From CAZOKN01 sp964580525 (GTDB lineage Bacteria; Pseudomonadota; Alphaproteobacteria; Rickettsiales; UBA6187): DNA of 37,542 bases. Both the position numbers and the translations under genes were made by a program. Of this stretch, positions 30,575 to 37,542 are shown piece by piece. The stretch is from the NCBI GenBank assembly GCA_964580525.1, contig CAZOKN010000014.1, positions 1-37,542 on the forward strand. The letters run 5' to 3'. The notes under the pieces were generated by a model. The model was not told the DNA's origin. It searched no databases and saw nothing but the letters and a program-made list of their open reading frames with translations. Position 1 is the stretch's first letter. Each line of letters begins with the position of its first letter.

Positions 30575-31642
30575 TTATTCGCCACCACGTGCATTGCTGC
30601 GACTGAATTTTGCCCTGCTGCTAAAATCCAATTGTTCGCCCAAAAACGCATCTTGCCTTTTTATAGCTCTTTTTGTTGGTTTTTTTAAAGATACAATCTC
30701 CTCTACATCTGAAGAAGCTTCATCTGCTATCTTTGCAACTGGCTTTTCCAGCACAATATACTTATTTTTATCAATTGGAGGATTTTCGGAAGGCTCTGGC
30801 ATCTCACAAGAGGGAGTTTGTGGAGCTCCTGAAAAAGTCCTAACAATTCCCAAAGATAACAGAGTATCAGCTGCTGCTTCCCTTGGATTCACTCTTTTTG
30901 ATATCCTTTGTCTTTTTGCCGGCTGTTTTTTTGCATCAGGCTGTTTTTCACGTTTTAAAGAAGGTTCTGTCGGTTTTTGAAGATTGGCCTGATAGTTTGT
31001 AACCTGCTCTTGTGGTATATGACTAGAGCTGTCATATGAAAAGATAACAGCAGTGTAGTCATTTGGATCAAACTTTGGTGGCTTTGGCAACTCACCCACA
31101 GCCACAGTGTTCCGCTGTTTTTTCTTTACCTCTTGAGCTGCCGTAGAAGGTGGGCTATTTCGTTTCTCTAATGAAGGTTCTTTTTTCCATCTCCAGTTAC
31201 GTTCTGAAGAAATTTCCTGTGATGCAATTTTTGGCTGTTGAGGAGCTTGTTGCGGTTGTGGCGGATAGTTATGTATATTTACTTGCATAACGTTTGGAGC
31301 AGGTGCTTGTTGTAGTTGCGGGTAAGTAAACGGCATTTGTGGAACAAACCCCGAAACCATTATCGGTTGTGATTGCGGATAACCAAAAGGATAACCAAAT
31401 TGCATGTGTGGAAAAAACCCTGGAATCATTGCTGGTTGCATCATTGGATATCCAAAAGGCATTTGCTGAACAAAACCCGGAAACATTTCTTGTTGCGGCA
31501 TCGGATATGCTGGATAAAAAGCGCTTGGTTTTGGAGTTTGTAATTGTGGCTGATTCGTCTCCGGACCAGACTGATCATCAGATAGTAGCTCTGAAATCGA
31601 CATTGGGTTTGTATTTTGAATCGCTTCTTGTTTCGGTGGCAT
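30575..31642 (-). CDS. Pro/Gln/Met-rich low-complexity protein with NLS-like motif
   Basis: This 355-residue protein is unlike a normal bacterial protein. Residues about 40-115 are imperfect repeats of PGFVPQMPFGYP-like units (FPGFVQQMPFGYPMMQPAM; IPGFFPHMQFGYPFGYPQSQ; VSGFVPQMPFTYPQLQQ), followed by a Pro/Gln-rich stretch. Residues about 225-250 form a dense basic cluster (KREKQPDAKKQPAKRQRISK), like a bipartite nuclear localisation signal. The C-terminus has another basic/Arg-Ser segment. It resembles eukaryotic RNA-binding or transcription-factor low-complexity regions. No catalytic motif seen. AAAGGAAAAG precedes the ATG. Function unknown; nuclear effector is a hypothesis. Confidence 0.7.
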   Translation of the reverse strand: MPPKQEAIQNTNPMSISELLSDDQSGPETNQPQLQTPKPSAFYPAYPMPQQEMFPGFVQQMPFGYPMMQPAMIPGFFPHMQFGYPFGYPQSQPIMVSGFVPQMPFTYPQLQQAPAPNVMQVNIHNYPPQPQQAPQQPKIASQEISSERNWRWKKEPSLEKRNSPPSTAAQEVKKKQRNTVAVGELPKPPKFDPNDYTAVIFSYDSSSHIPQEQVTNYQANLQKPTEPSLKREKQPDAKKQPAKRQRISKRVNPREAAADTLLSLGIVRTFSGAPQTPSCEMPEPSENPPIDKNKYIVLEKPVAKIADEASSDVEEIVSLKKPTKRAIKRQDAFLGEQLDFSSRAKFSRSNARGGE

Positions 31643-31709
31643 TGTCTTTTCCTTTGAAATTTTTATTTTTTATTCTAAAAACATTGAAGATTTCTGTTTT
31701 TTTGAATAC

Positions 31710-31901
31710 TTATAAGCAAATGAGCCATCTTCCGCTTCTGGTCTCTTTGCTTTTTTGGCTTCTTTTAGCTGCGGCATGTTCTTCAAATATTCTTTTGGCA
31801 TAATCATCCTGGCTTTCAGTTTGAGGAAGAGGACGGTTCTCTGGTGATGGATTGGGATTTTGCTTTCCTTTATTTTCTAAAACCGGATGCTCTTTTGACA
31901 T
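31710..31901 (-). CDS. Small hydrophilic protein, first gene of the cluster
   Basis: This protein of 63 residues starts at MSKEHPVLENKGKQ; the longer frame from 31955 is rejected because it would begin inside the promoter and AAAAGG lies seven bases before 31901. It is Pro/Asn/Lys-rich (NPNPSPENRPLPQTESQDD) with a short helix (YAKRIFEEHAAAKRSQKSKE). No known domain. Downstream 67 bases lead to the P/Q-rich gene. It could encode a small protein or be a leader cistron. Confidence 0.5.
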   Translation of the reverse strand: MSKEHPVLENKGKQNPNPSPENRPLPQTESQDDYAKRIFEEHAAAKRSQKSKETRSGRWLICL

Positions 31902-31927
31902 GACTTGCCTTTTTATAATTTGTAACA

Positions 31928-31955
31928 AAAATACAAAAAAATACTGTTTTGTCAA
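31928..31955 (-). promoter_or_regulatory. Promoter of the five-gene cluster
   Basis: TTGACA (31955-31950), 16 bp, TATTTT (31933-31928) on the minus strand. It is the only strong -35 in front of the cluster 31901 to 28029. It lacks the TATGC and CCGC parts of the ankyrin promoters. Confidence 0.5.
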
Positions 31956-32077
31956 GTCGCTATGGTTAATTTATTAATAATTTTGAATAGAGGAGGGGAG
32001 ATGGCATTTGCCTACGCCTTATTCCTTATTTTAATTTATCCCTTGCTTTTTTGCCATGTTTTGTCGATAAATCATTT

Positions 32078-33466
32078 ATGGAAAAAAAAGCTATAAAATT
32101 ACATAACACACTCACTGGCAAAAAAGATATTTTTGAGCCGTTGGACAAATCTGCCAATCCGAAAATAGGAATGTATGTCTGCGGACCTACGGTTTATGAC
32201 CGCGCACATATTGGCAATGCCCGTGCTGTTGTTGTGTTCGATGTGTTATATCGCCTGCTGCGCCATGAATACGGCACAGAGAATGTTATATATGTGCGTA
32301 ATATTACAGATGTTGATGATAAAATTAACGCGGCTGCAAAAGCTCAAAATCTTGATTCTGACATTTTAAAAGCCATAGATAAGCTCACTAAAAAAACTAC
32401 AAAAATGTTCCATGACGATATGGCGGCGCTGAATTGCCTTTCACCAAATCATGAGCCGCTTGCGACTGAAAATATCGACGGCATGATAGAAATGTGCGAA
32501 ACATTGATAAAAAAATCCCATGCTTATGCGGCTGAGGGGCACGTTTTGTTTAGTGTTGAATCTTATGAAAAATATGGCGATCTTTCCCATCGTTCGCGCG
32601 ATGAGATGATAGCCGGCGCACGTGTGGAAATTGCTCCATACAAAAAAAATCCGGCTGATTTTGTGTTGTGGAAACCATCCAAGGATGATGAGCCAGGCTG
32701 GGACAGCCCTTGGGGTCGAGGTCGACCAGGCTGGCATATTGAATGTTCTGTTATGAGCACAAAATATCTTGGCGAAACTTTTGACATTCATGGCGGCGGT
32801 GCTGATCTAAAATTCCCGCATCATGAAAATGAAATCGCACAAAGCTGCTGCGCATTTCCCGGTAGCGAATTTGCAAAATACTGGATGCATAACGGCTTCT
32901 TAAGCGTTGAAGGCGAAAAAATGAGCAAGAGCTTGGGGAATTTTATTACGGTTAGGGATTTGCTGGATAAGGGCGTTAACGGAGAAGTGATTAGATATGC
33001 GTTGCTTTCCAGCCATTATAGCAGTCCTCTTGATTGGAATGAAAAGATTATTTACGATTCCAAATTAACTATGGATAAGTTCTATAAAATTTATGAGAAC
33101 AAAGAAAATATTGGCGATAAAAATAGCGGAAAAATTATGGAATTTATCGCGGATGATTTAAACACCGCAATGGTTTTTGCTTATTTAAATGAAAAAGCTG
33201 GAGAATATAACAGCTCAAAATCTCCTAAAGCCTCGGAAGAACTTGTAAGTTGCCTGAAGCAATTAGGCTTCTTACAGCAAAGTGCTGACGAATATTTTGG
33301 TCGTAAATCTGGTGCTGATGAAGTTGATCAATTTATCCAAGCTCGTCTCTCCGCACGCGCTGCCAAAAACTGGGCGGAATCTGACCGCATACGCGATGAT
33401 CTAAAGGCTAAAGGCATAATCCTGGAAGACAAGCCGGATGGCACAACCACTTGGAAGCGTGCTTAA
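32078..33466 (+). CDS. cysS: Cysteinyl-tRNA synthetase
   Basis: This 462-residue class Ia enzyme charges tRNA-Cys. The start at 32078 (MEKKAIKLHNTLTGKK) matches the family N-terminus and length; the frame extends to 32051 but those nine residues are not usual. Motifs: MYVCGPTVYDRAHIGNARA (HIGH-type HIGN at 44-47; zinc-ligand Cys35), WHIECSVMS (Cys223), DIHGGGADLKFPHHENE (zinc His238 region), and EKMSKS (281-285). The C-terminal anticodon region includes AKNWAESDRIRDDLKAKGI. No clear ribosome site is visible. It sits between the unknown-gene cluster and another unknown gene. Confidence 0.96.
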   Translation: MEKKAIKLHNTLTGKKDIFEPLDKSANPKIGMYVCGPTVYDRAHIGNARAVVVFDVLYRLLRHEYGTENVIYVRNITDVDDKINAAAKAQNLDSDILKAIDKLTKKTTKMFHDDMAALNCLSPNHEPLATENIDGMIEMCETLIKKSHAYAAEGHVLFSVESYEKYGDLSHRSRDEMIAGARVEIAPYKKNPADFVLWKPSKDDEPGWDSPWGRGRPGWHIECSVMSTKYLGETFDIHGGGADLKFPHHENEIAQSCCAFPGSEFAKYWMHNGFLSVEGEKMSKSLGNFITVRDLLDKGVNGEVIRYALLSSHYSSPLDWNEKIIYDSKLTMDKFYKIYENKENIGDKNSGKIMEFIADDLNTAMVFAYLNEKAGEYNSSKSPKASEELVSCLKQLGFLQQSADEYFGRKSGADEVDQFIQARLSARAAKNWAESDRIRDDLKAKGIILEDKPDGTTTWKRA

Positions 33467-33496
33467 ATTGCTATCTATGGTTATATAAAATAAGTA

Positions 33497-33588
33497 ATAT
33501 CAAACTATTAATTGATATATTATCCACACATCTTTAAAAACTACCTTTGCATTTATCTGAAATATTGATTATTTAGTCTTAGACTAAA
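33497..33588 (+). other. Gap after cysS with two small palindromes
   Basis: An AT-rich stem near 33497-33520 (ATATCAA/TTGATAT) may end the cysS transcript. TTTAGTCT/AGACTAAA (33572-33579 and 33581-33588) is a perfect 17-bp palindrome upstream of the next gene, a possible operator. TATAAT at 33626-33631 may be the -10 of that gene. Confidence 0.4.
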
Positions 33589-33674
33589 AGTTGTATCACG
33601 TAATATGTTTGTAATATATTGTATGTATAATCGCTTGGTCTAAACTTAGGTAAGCAAAATCAAGGTATTTAGTA

Positions 33675-34322
33675 ATGGGTATATCGCAAAATCATCCAAG
33701 GTACGAAGAGCTACAGGAAAGGCTGAACCAGCTGCGAGCCAGCATTGCTGAAAGACGTGAAGAGGCGAAAAAGATATTTTTTGAATTGATGAAAGAGCTG
33801 GGTATCGGGCAGGATAAATTGCCGGAAGCCTTGCGCAAACAGCTTGAAGAAATTAAAAAGACTTTGAAAATCGGAACTAAAGAAGAAGAAAAAAAGCAAA
33901 ATGTTCAACAAACTGTCGAAGAAATAACTACGGAAGATATTTTGCAAGCCATCAACTCTCTTGCGACCACGCCAGAACAAAAAGCGGCACTAAATGCTAA
34001 AAAATTACGTGAAGAATTAAGAGTTGTTGTTGCTGCCAGATTGGCAATGCAACAAAGTCAATTGCCGCAAAAACTTGGTGATTTGGCTACAGCGAAAGAT
34101 TATATAAATGTGTTGAACAGCGCCAGCTTCAAAAGTGCTACTACACAACTTGGTGGCGCAGAAAAATTGTGTGGTCAGGCTATGGAAATGGCGAAAGAGA
34201 CTGTTAACATCACAGGAAAGCTTTCTAAAATTAAAACTGACCTTAGCCAAACGGTTGCATCACCAACTCCAATTGCACAAAACAAAATCGATCCTTCTAA
34301 GGGACCTGGCTTAGGAAGTTAG
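33675..34322 (+). CDS. Unrecognised helical protein
   Basis: This 215-residue protein has no family I recognise. It has no signal peptide. Residues 1-75 are a charged helical/coiled-coil region (RYEELQERLNQLRASIAERREEAKKIFFELMKELGIGQ; KQLEEIKKTLKIGTKEEEKKQ). The middle is a second helical block (ILQAINSLATTPEQKAALNAKKLREELRVVVAARLAM) and the C-terminus is short and flexible (IDPSKGPGLGS). AAGG lies about nine bases upstream. It converges on the next gene with only eight bases between stops. Function unknown. Confidence 0.65.
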   Translation: MGISQNHPRYEELQERLNQLRASIAERREEAKKIFFELMKELGIGQDKLPEALRKQLEEIKKTLKIGTKEEEKKQNVQQTVEEITTEDILQAINSLATTPEQKAALNAKKLREELRVVVAARLAMQQSQLPQKLGDLATAKDYINVLNSASFKSATTQLGGAEKLCGQAMEMAKETVNITGKLSKIKTDLSQTVASPTPIAQNKIDPSKGPGLGS

Positions 34323-34330
34323 TTAAGGGA

Positions 34331-35659
34331 CTATAGATCGTCCCTGCCTCTGCCGGATTTTTTTTGGCTATCTGGGCTGTCTTTTTGAGATTTTTCTTGT
34401 AATGTTTTCACCCAGCCTTGTGCAGTTTTTACTTGATTGTGATCGAAGCTATAAAGGTCAGGGCAAATTGTCTTTTTTAGTTCATCAGGAAGAACTTGGT
34501 TAAGATATGCTCCAGTTTCAAAAGTCTTTTTGGCATCAGGATATAGTTCAAGGGTAGGAAACATTCCATCGATTGTATAGAAGAAGGAAGCTACCTTATT
34601 ATCATCTACTACTCTTGCAGTATAGCTATCCTTGAAAGGACTTTGTTTGTCTTTTTGTACTTTTTTAGGATATGAAGTTTCATAATCTTCTTTCTTAGTT
34701 TCTACAATTTGTAATTTGGTATTTTTATACGTAAGAAACTCACCAATTTCTAATTTTCTGCCTACAACATTATGCATATTACTTTTTGAAAAAACCACTT
34801 CTGCTTCTCTATTGTAGGATTCTCTGATATTTCGGAGGGGCTTATTGTTGTTACAATCTTTTTTGTTTGTAATACAAGTCATTGCTTTTTGTTTAACATT
34901 ATAAACATTGTCTTTGCAGGCCGCTAGAAGCTTATTTGAAATTTCGGCATCTTTATCTTTATTATGGTGGTCAAGTTCTGGACGTCCATATTTGGCTTCT
35001 CCTTTCTTGACAGCCAAAAAATATCCTATCATGTCAGCCGCATGACCAACAACTTCATGTCTGATACTCTGCATTAAAGCATTATCACTGTTTTTCATAA
35101 ATAAAGACACTTCATTTGTTGAGGGATCAAATTGGGCTTCTCCTCCTAATACAGCCTTGGCAGCAATATCTACATTTAAGACAAAGGTTGGTTGATTTTC
35201 GTGCATTGGATAACTTAACCATAAATCTATGCTATCTCTTGAAAGTTCTCCTTCTATTGCACTGAGTAAAATTCTTTCAAAGCGTTCTCTTACTTGCTGC
35301 TCTTCTTTTTTGCTTTTTGTGCCAACAACTTGCACATGTTGCATAGCTTTTTCTACAACCAGCTTATAAGACTCATCTATTGGAGATGGAATAGCTTTCG
35401 CCTCCGCACCAGGCAAACCTACATAAGGCAATGAATCCATAATTGCAGAAACCCATGGCTTGCTGCGGTCATATAGCCAGTTGAAACCTTTTGCAGCTAG
35501 TTCACCTGCAACAAATGCTGGGCTTTTTGGTTCGGCTATTGCATTTACTCTGTCTTGAAAATCATCTGTTTGAGGCGTGTGAGATGGTGCCACCATTTCA
35601 ACAAAATTAGGAGCAGATTGCGATAAGTTATGCGCAAATGGAGCCAAAGCTGATTTCAT
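34331..35659 (-). CDS. Unrecognised protein with HEVVGH metal-site-like motif
   Basis: This 442-residue protein is not confidently assigned. Residues 201-206 are HEVVGH in MQSIRHEVVGHAADMIGYFL, a helix with HExxxH spacing. The context resembles zinc-protease helices (compare HEFGH in anthrax lethal factor, and HEVVGH-type motifs in some phage polyvalent proteins), but one residue longer than HExxH. The segment before it (GEAQFDPSTNEVSLFMKNSD) looks like the strand that often precedes such a helix. Candidate third ligands include the REAEVVF region. The C-terminus is Lys/Asp-rich (SQKDSPDSQKKSGRGRDDL). A secreted peptidase-like effector is a hypothesis. Upstream is an inverted repeat at 35688-35716. 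Confidence 0.62.
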   Translation of the reverse strand: MKSALAPFAHNLSQSAPNFVEMVAPSHTPQTDDFQDRVNAIAEPKSPAFVAGELAAKGFNWLYDRSKPWVSAIMDSLPYVGLPGAEAKAIPSPIDESYKLVVEKAMQHVQVVGTKSKKEEQQVRERFERILLSAIEGELSRDSIDLWLSYPMHENQPTFVLNVDIAAKAVLGGEAQFDPSTNEVSLFMKNSDNALMQSIRHEVVGHAADMIGYFLAVKKGEAKYGRPELDHHNKDKDAEISNKLLAACKDNVYNVKQKAMTCITNKKDCNNNKPLRNIRESYNREAEVVFSKSNMHNVVGRKLEIGEFLTYKNTKLQIVETKKEDYETSYPKKVQKDKQSPFKDSYTARVVDDNKVASFFYTIDGMFPTLELYPDAKKTFETGAYLNQVLPDELKKTICPDLYSFDHNQVKTAQGWVKTLQEKSQKDSPDSQKKSGRGRDDL

Positions 35660-35687
35660 ATAAAATACACATAGTTAGGGTTATATG

Positions 35688-35716
35688 TTTACATATATAC
35701 AGTAATAATATGTAAA
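35688..35716. promoter_or_regulatory. Inverted repeat between divergent genes
   Basis: TTTACATAT (35688-35696) and ATATGTAAA (35708-35716) with an 11-base spacer, 29 bases upstream of the minus gene and 92 bases upstream of terL. It may be an operator for either gene. Confidence 0.4.
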
Positions 35717-35807
35717 GAATATTACAATTTTAATATATCGACATTAAAATCTCTATATTTTCCAAGATAATATTCCCCAATTTTCAAATCTTTTAAACGG
35801 AATTTAA

Positions 35808-37199
35808 ATGAAAAATGATTTTCACGACGCATTATTGCGTCACGATTTCTCTTGTTTTATCAGTAAAGTATTTCAAACTATAAATCCTCAAACTGAATAT
35901 TTGCATAGCTGGCATATTGACCTCATCGCCGATCGCCTGACGCGCGCATCAAAGGGTGGCGGACGTTTGATTGTGAATGTCCCGCCGCGCAGTTTAAAAT
36001 CAATTTGTGTAAGCGTGGCATGGCCGGCCTGGATTTTGGGGCATAACCCGGCAGCACGCATTATGGTGGCAAGCTATAGCCAAATTCTAAGTCTAAAACA
36101 TTCCACCGATACCCGCCATGTTATGCAATCGAAATGGTATCGCGAATTATTTCCTGAAACAATTATTGCCGGTGATGAAAATGAAAAAGCCAAGTTTGTG
36201 ACAACCAGGCGTGGCTTTCGTTTTGCCACTTCGGTGGGTGGAACGGCAACAGGCGAGGGTGGTGATTTTTTAATTATCGACGATCCCCATAATCCCCAGC
36301 AGGCAGCATCCGATGTGCAAAGGCAAGCAGCGTTGGATTGGCTGGATCAGACATTTATGAGTCGTTTGAATAATAAGAAAAAAGGCACGGTTGTTGTGGT
36401 CATGCAAAGGTTGCATGGCAACGATTTAACCGGGCATATATTGAGCAAATCCAGCACACGCTGGGAGCATATATGCTTGCCTGCAATTGCGGAGGAAAAA
36501 ATGATCTATTCATTTTATGGCAAAAATTTTGTGCGCAATGTCGGTGATTTTTTGCACCCTGATCGCGAGGGAGCGGAGGAAATCGCGCGGGCTAAGGAAG
36601 ATTTGGGCAGTGCGGCATTCGCCAGCCAATATCAACAATTGCCCATTGTGCAAAATGGCGGCATGGTGCGGGTGGAATGGTTTTGTCGTTATGACACCGA
36701 GCCACAAATTGGCCGCATTGTGCAAAGCTGGGATACAGCAATTAAAGCCGGCAAGAGCAATGATTTTTCAGTCTGCACAAGCTGGAAGGAATGTGAGCGT
36801 GGCTATTTTTTACTGGATGTTGTGTGCATGCGGCTGGAATATCCCGAGCTTAAACGCACAAGCATTGCGCTTGCAGAAAAATGGTCGCCAGATGTTATTT
36901 TGATTGAGGATAAGGCCAGCGGGCAATCGTTGCTTCAGGATTTAAAACGTGAGACGAAATTGCCATGTGTGGCTGTGCGTCCTGTTGGAGATAAAATATC
37001 GCGCTTTGCAGCAGTGACGGCTATGATTGAGGCGGGCAGGGTGTTTATTCCTAATCGCAGTGCCTGGCTGGCGGATTTTGAAATGCAAATTCTGTCTTTC
37101 CCAAACGCCGCGCATGACGACATGGTTGATTCTATGACGCAGTTTTTAAGCTGGGCGCGGGCGCGGAAAAATAGCGAACCGAGAATGCGGGTGGTTTGA
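35808..37199 (+). CDS. terL: Phage/GTA terminase large subunit
   Basis: This 463-residue protein is the DNA-packaging motor of a tailed phage or gene transfer agent. The ATPase has a Walker A-like VNVPPRSLKS (about residues 57-66) and Walker B FLIIDDPHNP (about 153), with VVVVMQRLHGNDLTGHIL typical of the TIGR01630-like terminases. The C-terminal RNase H-type nuclease shows its acidic residues: QSWDTAIKAG (Asp about 308), VILIEDKASG (about 365) and HDDMVDS (about 436). CGGA precedes the ATG. No small terminase, portal or capsid gene is beside it in this window, so it is isolated, like the tail genes at 11555 and 25240. Confidence 0.92.
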   Translation: MKNDFHDALLRHDFSCFISKVFQTINPQTEYLHSWHIDLIADRLTRASKGGGRLIVNVPPRSLKSICVSVAWPAWILGHNPAARIMVASYSQILSLKHSTDTRHVMQSKWYRELFPETIIAGDENEKAKFVTTRRGFRFATSVGGTATGEGGDFLIIDDPHNPQQAASDVQRQAALDWLDQTFMSRLNNKKKGTVVVVMQRLHGNDLTGHILSKSSTRWEHICLPAIAEEKMIYSFYGKNFVRNVGDFLHPDREGAEEIARAKEDLGSAAFASQYQQLPIVQNGGMVRVEWFCRYDTEPQIGRIVQSWDTAIKAGKSNDFSVCTSWKECERGYFLLDVVCMRLEYPELKRTSIALAEKWSPDVILIEDKASGQSLLQDLKRETKLPCVAVRPVGDKISRFAAVTAMIEAGRVFIPNRSAWLADFEMQILSFPNAAHDDMVDSMTQFLSWARARKNSEPRMRVV

Positions 37200-37542
37200 A
37201 TAATTTTTATAAATCTAAACCTCATCTGACAGTACCATACGAATAAAGACGAAATGGTTACGTCATTCCAGAACCTATAGTCATTTTACTTAAGAATTAC
37301 CCACACCGTTGTCATTGCGATGAGGGGAGCGATAGCGACGCTGAAGAAGCAATCTTCTTATTTTGCAATGGATTGCTTCTTCGTACTCACTATGTTCGAC
37401 TCATCGCAATGACGGTATGTGGAATCCGCTGCGCCAGCGCTAGCGAGAAGAGTCCATCGTCGTTGTGAGTCCCGGGCGGGGGGGTATGCGCAAATTTAAT
37501 AAAAAATACGTGTTGGGTTTTTAGAGGGTTTTTTTTTGGGGA
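37200..37542. repeat. Repeat-rich terminal stretch with a 103-bp inverted repeat
   Basis: No gene is seen in this 343-bp stretch. Arms gtcattgcgatgag (37311-37324) and ctcatcgcaatgac (37400-37413) enclose an inner pair gaagaagcaatc (37343-37354) and gattgcttcttc (37371-37382), giving a nested palindrome of 103 bp related to the half copy at 1090-1137. A fragment cgtcattcc lies at 37261. After 37470 come G-runs and T-runs of uncertain meaning. Confidence 0.75.

Noticed and set aside
30594..31803. Plus-strand frames of 128 and 154 residues opposite the P/Q-rich gene
   Set aside because: No ribosome sites; the minus-strand gene forms part of a tightly spaced cluster and has coherent protein repeats.
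33467..33674. tRNA or small RNA gene after cysS
   Set aside because: Only small AT-rich palindromes are visible; no cloverleaf or conserved tRNA sequence.

Overview
This window looks like a piece of the chromosome of a host-associated, probably obligately intracellular alphaproteobacterium (Rickettsiales/Holosporales-like). The evidence is low GC content, several ankyrin-repeat and pentapeptide-repeat proteins, a Fic/HTH 'mobile mystery' pair, an Xre-RES toxin-antitoxin pair, isolated tail and terminase genes resembling those of alphaproteobacterial gene transfer agents (GTAs), and palindromic repeats with 'gtcattcccg', 'gtcattccgg' and 'cgcaatgac' ends. A MEP-pathway gene (ispG) argues against the genus Rickettsia itself. 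The placement is inferred; there is no rRNA in the window.

Layout. 1-892: 3'-truncated ankyrin-like gene (-). 893-1271: promoters and a palindromic repeat. 1272-3313: three paralogous small lipoproteins (+). 3318-4440: Xre-RES toxin-antitoxin with a promoter and palindromic operator. 4554-5693: ankyrin protein (+). 5732-7751: YbjQ-like lipoprotein (-), unknown gene (+), prepilin-like protein (-). 7937-10242: unknown helical protein and an ankyrin/F-box-like protein (-). 10345-11389: mobile mystery protein pair (HTH and Fic, -). 11555-15232: GTA-type TIM-barrel tail protein (+). 15233-15671: a 190-bp nested palindromic element. 15672-17306: HExxH protein (+). 17310-18013: two exported proteins (-). 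18089-21626: two pentapeptide-repeat proteins (-). 21720-22943: ispG (-). 23100-24980: double ankyrin protein with an F-box-like centre (-). 25240-27971: two tail proteins (+). 28029-31901: five-gene cluster of unrecognised, low-complexity, eukaryote-like proteins (-). 32078-33466: cysS (+). 33675-35659: convergent unknown gene and HExxxH protein. 35808-37199: terminase large subunit (+). 37200-37542: repeats.

The window mixes three kinds of genes. A few are housekeeping (ispG, cysS). Four are phage/GTA-like genes, all on the + strand and scattered over about 26 kb. The rest form a large set of probable host-interaction proteins. At least six of that set (892-, 4554+, 10242-, 20140-, 21626-, 24980-) appear to share one promoter design: a -35 element, exactly 17 bp, then a -10 that is preceded by TG in all six (TATGC in five) and followed within a few bases by a CGC-containing start region. 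In the three classical ankyrin genes the first 24 or so transcribed bases are nearly identical. This suggests a co-regulated effector set and is the main candidate for something undescribed here. No tRNA, rRNA, CRISPR array or intact transposase was seen.
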